From Isoetes taiwanensis (lineage: Eukaryota; Streptophyta; Lycopodiopsida; Isoetales; Isoetaceae), in contig JAJEKV010000020.1 in the NCBI GenBank assembly GCA_021234155.1, positions 1,188,938 to 1,252,937 on the forward strand: a DNA stretch of 64,000 nt, given 5' to 3'. Below are positions 14,207-24,309 of the stretch, one piece after another (the stretch's first letter is position 1; each line of letters opens with the position of its first letter). The translations under genes and the position numbers were made by a program. The notes under the pieces are model-generated. The model was not told the origin of the DNA. It was given only the letters and a program-made list of their open reading frames with translations, and searched no databases.

Positions 14207-16288
14207 GAAGGAAGTTTATTTTAACGTCCACGGAGGCCAGAGGCCTATGAGGCCGGTACATCACGAGAAAACGGCAAAAAGCCAAAACCCCAACACCAAA
14301 ACAAACAATGTAATCAGACAAAGAGATCCCTACTATCGGGATGAAAAAACCCCCACTTGGGAGGAAAAACCCTAACAAGAGGGTCACAAATACCATGCCC
14401 CCTCAGAGCCGGTCGGCGACGGCCAAATCTGCGGGATGTAAGCTCCCGGTCCGCTACCATAGGTGACGCTGAGTAACTGATGTAGCGGTGTGTCGAGCAT
14501 CTAAGATCGGTGTTGCCTTTGCTGGACATGGGCATATCTTGGGCACCGCTGGAGGGCATGGTGCTCATCCTCTATCATGTGCATCTCACAACACTGACAT
14601 ATCCTCTCCTCCCTGGGGATCCCATGCCCGCCATTCACCCCCAAATGACTGTTTCAATTCTCGAGGTAATGGGAACATGTCCTTATGGCGACAATAGCTC
14701 TCCGTTTCTTCACAGAGATGTGTGCTTTCAAAATCCCGATGGGGTCCATGCTCAAGGCCGGGATTAATCTGAGGTGTGATAGTGCTCGTCTTGGGCTTTG
14801 CAAGAGTAGAGGCATCCCACAGTGGCAAAGATAGCCCGCATCCAATTGCCCATTGTGCGCATCGAGAATCGCCACCATCATGCGTTGGTAATCCATAGAC
14901 CACCTCCTAAACCGTGCTCGTGCCATACCCTCTTCAGCCGCTGGGGGCCCTGCGTTAACAACACGGCCTGTGGAGGCAAGCGATGCTCATCCATCCCATC
15001 CACCTTATGGAAGCAAGTAAGATGCTGCGCGCCAGCGAATCTTTGTAAAGGCGAACCCCGCCTCATACAACAAAATCTGATACGGTACGGTGTCCTTCAC
15101 TCCCAAGCTATATGTCAAGAAAGCTTTCTGCACCCTTTCCACCCTATCCCACGTGTTTTTGCTAACTACTAGGCCCCAAACCTCCACCCCATATAGCAGC
15201 ACCGGCTCGACCAAGCCCTAAACATGTGTGCTCTCCTTGCCCAGTCACAAAGAAAGATCTATCCGGCAACACACGTTTTGCACTGCATATAGAGCCTTCC
15301 ATCCTGCATTGGCTCTCCTCTCCACACACTCATCCCACAACATGTTAGTAGTGAAATCAATTCCCGGATACTTGAAGCTCCGCACCATCTCCACTTCCTG
15401 TCCCCTGTAATATAACTCCGGGATAAGGTGTTGCGAGGACAGGATCGCTAGAAGCTTAGTTTTGTGCAAGTTCACTGTCATTCCCGTTGCCCCACAGAAC
15501 CCACCGAGGGCATCCAAATACCTCGATCGCCGGCCGGGTGTGGGCTAGCAAAGCTACATCATCCGATATAGTAACCGGCTCACAAAGGTCGCATCGGATA
15601 ATTGCACCCCGGCTCCCCATGGTGCCGCATCCACGCCTCCAAGCTATCAATGTACAACCCAAAAGCATTGGAGACAACGGGCAGCCGCTTAACTCCCATA
15701 GTGCTAGCTACCCCCCGATCTTCATAAGGCGGTGGTAGCATAAATCCCATCATAAAGCTGGTGCACCACATTCCGCAACTCCTCGTGGAACTTCGCCAAT
15801 TCTTGCAACCTCTCGCCCGCGGCATGTCTCCGGAGACAAGATTATCATATCGCCTTAAAATCTACAAAGCAAAGAATACAAGTCCTGCGTGCATTCCGGC
15901 TTGCTCCATCAACACTCTCAAAGTGAAGATATGGTCGGTCGTGGGTGGTGAGGCGAAGCTTTGCCTCGGCCAATTGCCCGCACCCCCTGCCTCCCGGCCC
16001 ACTTAGTGAGTTTCTTCTCCACCACCCACTAGGAGCTTTGCAAACAAATGAGCTTACCATAATCATCCGGTAATTCGCCGGCTCATCCATATTACCAGCT
16101 TTATGAACAGGAACAACCTTACTAACCATCCACTCCTGGGGGAGCCCCTCGGTCAGAGCCTGGTTAATGATCACCGTCAGGGGCCCTACCACAGATGGGC
16201 CACCCCATTTCAACAGCTCGGCCTGCAGCCCCTGTAAATCCTTTGCCTTGCCATTCGCCAGATGCCAGATGGAAGGATGAGGATGCAC
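14207..16288 (-). mobile_element. LINE copy 1, 5'-truncated, decayed
   Basis: The 3' end is at low coordinates: conserved tail ggcctccgtggacgttaaaa followed by a (CTTC)n run on the minus strand. Coding pieces on the minus strand include NGKAKDLQGLQAELLKW and WMVSKVVPVHKAGNMDEPAN followed by YR (RT start), LRLTTHDRPYLHFES, and FGLYIDSLEAWMRHHGEPG. They also include SDDVALLAHT (the ADD box, degenerate), MTVNLHKTKLLAIL and LLYGVEVWG. Many frameshifts and stops make it inactive. It lacks the endonuclease end. It is a close relative of copy 2 at 24310, in the same orientation. Confidence 0.85.
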
Positions 16289-16558
16289 TTTTATTATGCA
16301 TTCCCATTATATCAATTATATGCCCAGGATCGAAACTAAAGAGTTTATGAGCAATTTTGCAAAACAATCCTACCTCTTTCTAGAGATCCTAGACTACAAA
16401 CTAATTCATTTTGCATAGGCATTCAAGCTCAACGAAGTCTAGAAATGTTTTTGCTTGATGGACTCAAATTTTCACATTGGGAGTCAAAGTTTGAATCACA
16501 GATCGAAACCCATTTTTGACAAAAAGGTATAACTTGCTATTTGAATCCGAGCAAAATA

Positions 16559-16913
16559 TTGGCTCCTGAAAGGGGGTTGGATTCCAAAAAACGCCGAGCC
16601 GAATACGCCATGCATAAAAATTATATGTTTATTAAAATATGGAAATGAGTTCTATTGTAATAACGTTGGGTGGCGCAGATGGTCAATTAGTTTGGTTCTC
16701 AACTTCAGTGCGTGAGTTCGAACCTGCCTTTTAACATTTTTTTACTTGGAGGGGTCTTCGACTCACACAATACTTTTTGGGCGTATTTGACTCACATAAT
16801 TTACGTGCGAATCTACAAGTCGAATACCCCATTTTTGCTATTCGACTTGCAATTTAGAAGACAATCTACGAGTCTAATACCCCATTGGAATCCAACCCAT
16901 AATCGGGAGACAA
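16559..16913. mobile_element. MITE copy B, same family as 13797-14130
   Basis: Left end TTGGCTCCTG preceded by TA; right end reads GGGAGACAA (one change from copy A). The inner tRNA-like part is better preserved here: A-box region 16671-16690 (tggcgcagatggtcaattag) and B box GTTCGAACC at 16716-16724. Followed by 'ttttaac' and the shared 'gtcgaatacc' phrases. Length 355 bp. Confidence 0.8.
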
Positions 16914-17763
16914 TTAATGCACCGATTTGAATCACTCATCAAATCTAGATTATAGAAATGTAAAGTAACCTAAAGTCAGCAAAGGGTGAAGTTAAAGATG
17001 TGCCTGAGGTGGTAGCTGATGTGCTAGGGGTCACCTAGTTTATAATACATTTGATGTACCTTACTCCGCGACCCCTCCCTCCCCCATCCCCAAAAAAAAC
17101 AAGCAAAGAACTTAGATGCGATCCTATCCACCATATACTTCAATCATAACCCCACTTTTGACTCAGACATTCTGTAGACAATAACCCCGCTTTGACTCAG
17201 ACATCCCTTAGACAACATTCTGCCCAAAGTCATAACATGCCATTTTTATTGTTCTAGAGCGGATCTCATTAATATTGTTTGTATTGTTAATAAATATGTA
17301 GCACGACTACATGGGGTTCTAAAGGGATTTGATTTCCATGTATAAAACCATAGACCATACCCCTAAAATTATTGAATGGGTTGTTATTAAAACAGAAAAC
17401 ACATAGATCTAATAGAATCAAAGTGCCAACAAAGTATATTGGCAATGTAGACATATGAAATTTGCTTATAAAAGAGATAGTCCAATGACATTTGGATCCT
17501 GGGCCCGTTTGCCCATACCTCTTTTGGCGTTTGCATGGCCGTCAATCATTTTCTCAAAGAATGAATATGTAGCACAATAACAAGGGTTCTAAGGGGGTTT
17601 GATATGGATGCATAAATCACCATTCCCGAGACCATAGACCATACCCCTTAAACAATTCAATGGGTTATTATGAAAAACAACCATTTCTTGATGCCATAAA
17701 CCATACCCCTAAAACAATTCCTTATTATAAAAAAAAAATATAGTTTCAATAGAAAAACTAAAT
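16914..17763. other. Intergenic DNA with diverged direct repeats
   Basis: A block at 17288-17400 (aatatgtagcac ... accatagaccatacccct) recurs at 17565-17680. A short tandem (tttgactcagacat with flanks) lies at 17146-17215. No genes were found. Confidence 0.6.
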
Positions 17764-17840
17764 ATGTGAGCTCGTTGGTTACATTGGTTAAAGCATTCTT
17801 ATTAGGATATTGATTTATTTTGGTAGAGGTTCGAGTCCCC
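17764..17840 (+). repeat. tRNA-derived SINE head (pol III promoter relic)
   Basis: The A-box-like segment gagctcgttggttacattgg is followed after about 60 bp by a canonical B box GGTTCGAGTCC (17828-17838). A cloverleaf does not close with a proper acceptor stem, so it is not a functional tRNA gene. The SINE body downstream is not defined. Confidence 0.45.
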
Positions 17841-18169
17841 ATATTTCATATTCTAAAATCTTAGGCAAACGTGTGTTTCAAATTTTAAAATCATGGGCAT
17901 CCCCAATCATAAATGACCATAACCGAAACGAAACGACTGAGATAGTCCAGGGCGATTAATTTGATAAATTTTGTTTGACCATTTAACATTGCAAGGAGTG
18001 GCAAGACCATGTCAATGTTGTTAGCCACAAATCCTCGAGGATGAACACTACACACTTCTGAGGCATCTACCTTTTGATGACAAGGAATAATTATCTGATA
18101 CTACCCCTACATTCCACACTTTTAGAACCTCTCAATGTGCTTTTTGTGTATGATTTGGCTTCATATGTT

Positions 18170-18406
18170 GGTTGATTATCATTTTAGCAAGAATGATAAG
18201 TTTATATTCACAAACAGATCTACTATATTCTTTTGACTTTCTAGTACCATCACTATTGCAAATGTATCATTAGCATGACAAAGGTTTTTTCTTGAAAGCC
18301 TTCTAGGGCAAGGGTTTTTAACCCTAGTAGTAATGGTTGCACTAGCTCCAATGCATAACCTATTGGTATTCATGGACGTTAAAATTCATTCTATTCTATT
18401 CCTTAG
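18170..18406 (+). mobile_element. LINE 3' end fragment
   Basis: Matches the 3' untranslated region of the window's main LINE family: 'gggtttttaaccctagtagt', then 'ttcatggacgttaaaattca' and a (TTCTA)n tail. Everything upstream is missing, so this is a strongly 5'-truncated copy. Confidence 0.7.
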
Positions 18407-20075
18407 GCCATTCATTGGTTTGCTACTCCATACTAGCTCTTAAACTACTAATGTAGTTTTAAATGTTGCAGCTAATGTGGTAGTGCTTTCTCATTATCAG
18501 TATATGTGTATGGATGGTTAAATTTAGAGCAGGATATACTTGCGTGCTCATGCAAAGTACAGATTTTAGCTGCATGCCCACAAGACAATTAAATAATTAC
18601 ATGATGCAGCATGTCTTTTTGGCCCTCTGTATCATTTCTCTTTTGTAGAAGACCCTGCCTCTCACCTTTATCCATTTCAATTTGGATTTGGTGTAAAAAT
18701 TGGACGCACAAAGAGGATTTGCAGAGATATTTTGAACAGAATGAAACTATGTCTTTCAAGAATCACTCTGTCTCCAGCTCTGGTAAGGGGCTTAGTGGTC
18801 TTCTAACCGCATTATCTGAAAGTTTTTGCAGAGCTTATAGATGAGATGAGCGCCTACAACTACAACTTAAGAGGAAATGTTTGAAAACAAGATTTTGGCA
18901 GCAAAAGATCTCTTCATAGCTTCTTGGACTTGTGCAGAAAGCTTGGTCAAATATAAAAACACGAAGGCCAATATGAGAAGGGTACAGAAGGAAAAAGGAA
19001 TAGTAAAATATAATGATTGAGTCCCACAAACAGAGGGGGCTATAATACTGTATATTCTATTAGAAATGGTGCCTAACATTGCTAGGCAATGTTTGGGTTA
19101 TGTAAACGATGGGAACCAGGGCCTTCCCTCCATTGCAAAATGTGATTTCAAATGCCTTCATAGTATTGTGGGCATAGGCCAGATTCCGCACAATAAGGGC
19201 GATGATTAGGGCTGCAGGACAAAAGAAGCCACAACCATTTCTTCGCTCATCCACAAACAAAGGCTGTCATTTGTGCAACATCCTATAATTGGGCCGGACA
19301 ACTCATTCATGCAACAATCCTGCAGATCCAGCAACAGGCAGCATACAAAAAGGCATCATGTTATTTCCAGTTCTATGCTGACCTCATGTAAAAGGAAAAG
19401 GTGAAAGGACTAAAATAATTGATTCAACATTAGGGTTTGATCCAACACTTATGCTATAACATTATAATATAAGAAAATTCTATTCGATTCTAGGTGAGAA
19501 AAAACATACTATTACTTCAATTACAACAATGACAATCAGATCTACATATGTAAATATACTATTTTTCAACATAGAACCACAACACTAAATCAGCACCAAA
19601 TTGTGCCTTATATGATTTACACTTCTTAGTGCAAAAATTTACATAGTGCCCTATAAATCAATGTGGGCAACTACTTGTGATAAACCCCAGTGATTACTTT
19701 ATGTCAGCTATATTAGATTCAAGTAGCAATTTGCATATATGCCAATGGTGTGGGCATGGGTTTTATTGCGATATGCCAATGATGTGGACGTGGCTTTTGT
19801 CCCATGCCACGTCATTGCAATATTTGTTACTATGCCACGTGTATGTTTCACGGTCTCCCAACTTATATATTTACCCACTCAATGGAGATGTGGTGCAATC
19901 CCAACAATAGTTGGTGATTTGTGATTCCATCCGTGGAATAACCAAGGGTCACGATTGTGCCACAACAAAGAGTAACTTTATTTTCACCCCAGTCAATACC
20001 CTTCACATAGTCACCGACCAACTGTGAATTAGAGAAGGATTGAGCCAGCATGATACAAAAGCATCAATCTTTTTA
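18407..20075. other. Intergenic DNA, possible small RT fragment
   Basis: Near 18650-18760 the plus strand can be read, with one frameshift, as DPASHLYPFQFGFGV, resembling the PxQxGVGV motif of LINE-type reverse transcriptases. Elsewhere there are only short unsupported frames and a small palindrome near 19080 (ttgctaggcaa). Confidence 0.35.
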
Positions 20076-20988
20076 CGTAAAGCTTTGGTTAGGGTTTATT
20101 CTGGCAACTCCGGCCATGGCGATGGCGCCCTGCTCTGATTTTGGCTCCGGCGATGGCGCCCTGCTCCGATTTTGGCGATGGCACCCTGTTCCTGCTCCGG
20201 CCATGGCGATTTGCACAGCGGCTTGTTCCCTCTGTTCTCAGTTTCTGTGTTTTCTTTCTAACTCTGTTCTTTCCGTGCAGCGACTCCGGCGATGGCGTAA
20301 CAAAGCTCTTTCTGTTGTTTCTTTCTAACTCTGTTCTGTTGTTTCTTTCTAACTCTTTCTGTTCTTTCTTTCTGTTGTTTTCTGTTGTTTCTTTCTAACT
20401 CTGTTCTTTCTGTGCAGCAACTCCGGCGATGGCTAAGCTTTGCTTTCCTTTTCTTTTCGAAGCTTTTGAAGCTTTTATTCTTTCAAAGCTTTCCTTCTGT
20501 GCAGCAAGTCCGGCGATGGGTAAGCTTTTCTTTTCTTTTCTTTTCGAAGTTTTTTTGAAGCTTTTGAAGCTTTTATTCTTTCAAAGCTTTTCATTTCTGA
20601 AGTTTTCGAAGCTTTTGAAGATTGCTTTCGTTCTGAAGTCTTCTTTGAAGGAATCTGTAGGTGCTCTGAAGCTTTTTGTTAAAAAATCTGTTGTTGGTGC
20701 TTTGGACCGGGGTTCAATTCCCTGGGGCAGTAAATCTTCAATGTTTTGTAAACTAAAACAAGAAAGCAGAATGCGAGTCAAAATGCAGGTAAAAATCTTA
20801 GAATGCAGGTAACAATCCGAGAATGCAAGTAAAACTTCAGGATATAGTCAGAATACAGGTAAAAAATTCTAGTATGTCCGGTAAAAACTTAGAATGCAAG
20901 GCAAGAGGACATTCCGAGAATGAAAATATGACACGTGGCGGCAGCTCATTGGCGGATTAGCCAGAATGAATCCTAACCAAACTTTACG
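20076..20988. mobile_element. TIR DNA element carrying three micro-exon-like modules
   Basis: Terminal inverted repeats of about 30 bp start CGTAAAG(C/T)TTTGGTTAGG and continue to TTCTGGC; both ends abut TA. Inside, three modules pair a long pyrimidine tract ending GTGCAG or GCAG with a 15-nt core c(a/g)a(c/g)tccggcgatgg. The cores are at 20281, 20418 and 20505. The third is followed directly by GTAAGC, a good splice donor, and the first after one base by GTAACA. A T-arm-like sequence (ggggttcaattcc) lies near 20708. No transposase is encoded. Confidence 0.65.
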
Positions 20989-20999
20989 TACTAGGTAAT

Positions 21000-21146
21000 T
21001 TGAAGGAGGAGAGGCTTTACGCGTTGTAAAGGCCTTGGCGGCTCCACCAAACGAGGTGGCGCACGAGCGGCGGAGCCGCGAGTGCGCCGCCGAGTTTGGC
21101 GGCGCCGCCAAGGCCTTTACAACCGTAAAGCCTCGAGTCCTTCAAC
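21000..21146. repeat. GC-rich hairpin element
   Basis: Arms starting ttgaagga on both strands contain GAGGCTTTACG and GTTGTAAAGGCCTTGGCGGC, closing on a GC-rich loop near 21060-21090. Arms are about 45-55 bp with few mismatches. The element sits about 410 bp upstream of the oxygenase ATG. Confidence 0.8.
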
Positions 21147-21180
21147 ATACCGTAAAGCGTAATGAACATTACGTTGCAAT

Positions 21181-21251
21181 AATTGCTTTTTAGGTGCAAT
21201 TCTGGCCTGTCAGGTGTGCCTCCGCGCGTCAATTGCACCTAAAAAGCAATT
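21181..21251. repeat. Perfect 21-bp-arm hairpin
   Basis: Left arm 21181-21201 (aattgctttttaggtgcaat plus t) is the exact reverse complement of 21231-21251, with a 29-nt loop. A second small palindrome, CGTAATG/CATTACG, lies just upstream at about 21158-21173. Position: 305 bp before the oxygenase start. Confidence 0.85.
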
Positions 21252-21556
21252 CTTGTATACTGAAGATGAAGACATGTTTGGACTTCTCAGTTTTATGTTT
21301 TGAAGGAAGCAGTTACCTTAATTTTCCATTTTCAACCGTTACTTGTTTCCTCCAGTCTAGAAGGTCGGTGAAGGGGAAGTCGGTGAGAGCAAACGATTCC
21401 ATGAGGGACCGGATCCATAGCCAAAAGAACGAAGGAAAGCAAAAGCTCGATTGTGCCCCTGGTGCTCATGGGCCATAATATAGCACAAACGAAAAGGACA
21501 TGCAGCAGACTAATAAAAACAAAGAAAAAAAAACATGGCCATAAGTCACCTTGACA

Positions 21557-22637
21557 ATGGAGAGTGTTTCTTCTGCATCTGAAGGACGGCATTTTAAGCT
21601 CCCAAAATTGGATCTGGGTGCTTTTAGATGTTCATCCGGTGAACAGAGAATCAGATTTCTTAAGGAGCTCAAAGAAGCGGCCAAAAATTGGGGATTCTTT
21701 TACCTTGTCAATCATGGAGTTGCTTCAGATCTTATATCCAATCTGGATAAAAAATTTCGGGCTCTGTTTTCGGAGAGCTTAGAGGTGAAAAACCTCATTC
21801 GTTCGTGCCCCCCTGATAAACCCTGGGGTTTCTTGGGCTTTGAAGATAGGGTTTATGGTTCCACGTGGCATGAATCTATCACGTTACCTAATGAGCCAGA
21901 AATCTTGCTTCCCTTGTTGAAGAAAATTAGCCATGAAGAATATCAAAGTTTATTTATGCTTCTTTTCTAGCTTACTACCTAACATGGTTCCTTCAAGTTC
22001 TCTGCTCTTGCAGTATATGGGAATCGTAGAGCCCCTGACTCTCGAGATACTAGATATGCTCAGCAATGCTCTCCATCTCAAGTCGTTCCACTTTAGTCGT
22101 TATTGTAAACAAAGCATGAAAGCAGTTCGAGCTAACTATTATTCTCCAGGCAATAATGTTGTTGGGATGGAGCCCCATTCGGATCTCAACATGCTAACCA
22201 TCCTTCATCAGGATAATGTTGGTGGCTTAGAGCTAATGAAGGGTGGCAAATGGGTACCTGCAAAGCCTATGCATGGGGCCTTCATTGTAAACATTGGCGA
22301 CTCACTTCAGGTATGCTCTCGAGCAACCCTAATATTACGAGAATAGATACGTATATAACTATGTGGAGATGACTACATGTAGGTGTTGAGCAATGACTTC
22401 TATACAAGCGTTGAGCATAGAGTTGTAGTGCAACCAAATGCACATAGATTGTCATTAGCATTTTTTGCTATTCCTGAGCAAGAAATGGTCATGGTTTCTC
22501 CACAGGAGTTGCTACAAAATGAGGAAACCTCCACATATCGCCATCTTACCTACAAAAAGTTGCGACAGTTTCTTTTTGGCCAACACTATATGAAGGGGAA
22601 AACGCCTCTCCATTTATTAAAAGTGAACATACCTTGA
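21557..22637 (+). CDS. 2-oxoglutarate/Fe(II)-dependent dioxygenase, first splice junction doubtful
   Basis: Plant DIOX family oxygenase, soluble, of about 310 residues; the substrate cannot be told from sequence. Exon 1 starts at ATG 21557 and ends near 21947 (DIOX_N: FLKELKEAAKNWGFFYLVNH, KPWGFLGFEDR). Exon 2 is 22014-22310 and exon 3 is 22383-22637. Iron ligands are His and Asp of EPHSDLNML (22176, 22182) and His of SVEHRVVV (22416). Arg of HRLSLAFF (22446) fits 2-oxoglutarate binding. The intron 22311-22382 is clean and phase 0. The obvious first intron, GT at 21948 to AG at 22013, joins phase 1 to phase 0 and shifts the frame. An AG at 22028-22029 would restore it. The gene may use that site, carry an indel, or be newly broken. 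Confidence 0.8.
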
Positions 22638-23321
22638 ACCTTTTAATGGAAGGACAATTCCTCTTAATGGAAGCCAAGACAATCTTTTTTTTTCCCCTAA
22701 ATAATTAGTAGCAGGCTTGCCTAAAGGGAGGTGCAACCGTTCTTGCAATTCTAGGCTATCGATAGTTGAAATCAATTTCGTCCATTGATCTTTGAATTTT
22801 ATGATCGAATGCTAAAGAAAATTAAGAAAATTAGAAATCTAAGTTCATAGCAGGAAAAATCCAATGGTTGCTGGGAACACCATATTTAGTAATCAAAATG
22901 TTAATTGCATGATGTACCAGTGCCAAGTTTTCAAGCAAGGTATCTAATGAGTCAATCTTACTATAGCGAATTATGGAACTCCGTATTTTTTTGGCGAGAT
23001 ATAGTTACTATGGCAAGATAAGATAAGTTTGTTAACGCCCCGCGGAGACCAAATTGGCTATGGGACCCAAACAACAAAAGGGGCAGGAAGCCCAAAAGTA
23101 CAATAAAAAGGTATTGCTAATGCTATGGTATTTTTCTGTTATTTGAAATTTGTGGTTAATGTAGCCAGAAAAAGTTGGTTAATGTGGTCACAAAACCAAG
23201 CTTCAAACTGTGCAATGGAGGGCAGGATTTCGATCGGCTGGTTCTTTTTGCTTCATGGGCGAATTGATCCGCTTTGAAATCATGTCAATCGCTTTGTCTG
23301 CCTGTTATATGCTAGATTAAT
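22638..23321. other. 3' flank of the oxygenase, nothing recognised
   Basis: AT-rich, with no coding or repeat structure that I can support. Confidence 0.5.
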
Positions 23322-23850
23322 AAAGAGAAGAAGAGATTTGGGGGCCTCCATTCGCACAGGGGCACATCATCTTCGAATTGAGACAGGCAAATGGATTGGT
23401 GAGCCACGTCAGGACAGGCTCTGTCAATACTGCCAAATGGGAGTCATTGAGGATGAATCTCATACCCTTTAAAGTTGCCCAGCATATGATCAAATCCGGA
23501 CGCGCTATGCTGAGTTGGTCAGGCCTGGCCAGCCGCTACATGTGAGATTGAGCACGGCCTCCGTACGGGTGCTAGGATCATACCTTCAGGAGGGCATGGA
23601 CATGCGAGATCAGCTATGTCCTCGGGCACGCGCTTGACATACATACACATTTATTTCATGATGATGTATACTTGTACAGTTTGACAACATTCTTATTACT
23701 GCCACGGTTTTTCCCTCGAAAACCCTTCGGGGCGAGGGTTTTTTAACCCGGACAGTAATAAGTTTGCTGCGCTCCTTCTGGGTCCCATAGGCCAATTGGT
23801 CTCAGTGGACGATAAAAAAACTATTCTTATTCTTATTCTTGTTAAATTAT
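23322..23850 (+). mobile_element. LINE C-terminal end and 3' UTR (truncated copy)
   Basis: The plus strand encodes KKRRDLGASIRTGAHHLRIE, then PRQDRLCQYCQMGVIEDESH followed by a stop and SCPAYDQIRTRYAELV. This is the CX2C...H...C zinc-knuckle end of the LINE ORF2. The 3' UTR follows: 'tttttccctcgaaaaccctt', 'gggtcccataggccaattgg', 'gtggacgataaaa', then a (ATTCTT)n tail ending near 23850. It is the best-preserved C-terminus of this family in the window. Confidence 0.82.
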
Positions 23851-24309
23851 AAGTCTATTGCTGGAAAGAGCTTAGGTTGTTAGTTAGGCAAGATCTTGAA
23901 GAATTTCACTCAAAATGTCACCTTAACTTTATTCCATAAGAAAGGGCATGATAATATTAGCTTTTCTATAGTTCACTGGTTTAGGATTTAAAGGCATTAT
24001 TTTTCCTGAACTCTAAAAATGCTATTTCTTATGTGCTGCTATCAAATATCTATGCAAGACAGTTGGGTAGCTTCTAAAGGTGGGATAGAAGAGCTGAGAA
24101 GATAATTTATAAGAGCATCAATAGCATCTGGGTGTACCTACTAATTACTTAGCTAGAGCTATAAAGCACTTTCTCTTTGTTCCAAACTGGTCCTTTATTC
24201 CACTGTCATGCATTGAAGCGAGCAGAAGAAACTGGATTGTCAAGGATGCTTAACTCTGAAATTTACAATGACAAATTTTAGAAATGATTTTGATAATGCA
24301 AAATGCTAG
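23851..24309. other. Intergenic DNA, nothing recognised
   Basis: AT-rich sequence between two LINE copies of opposite orientation. Confidence 0.5.

Noticed and set aside
14488-16006. Several plus-strand open frames of 70-116 codons
   Set aside because: They are antisense to the LINE copy and have no domain support.
16664-16730. Possible functional tRNA gene
   Set aside because: A and B boxes are present, but no acceptor stem pairs and it lies inside a MITE present in two copies.
18179-18373. 64-codon minus-strand frame
   Set aside because: It lies across a LINE 3' UTR copy.
20640-20740. tRNA gene suggested by a good T-arm near 20708
   Set aside because: No D arm, anticodon arm or matching acceptor strand upstream; only a B-box-like sequence remains.
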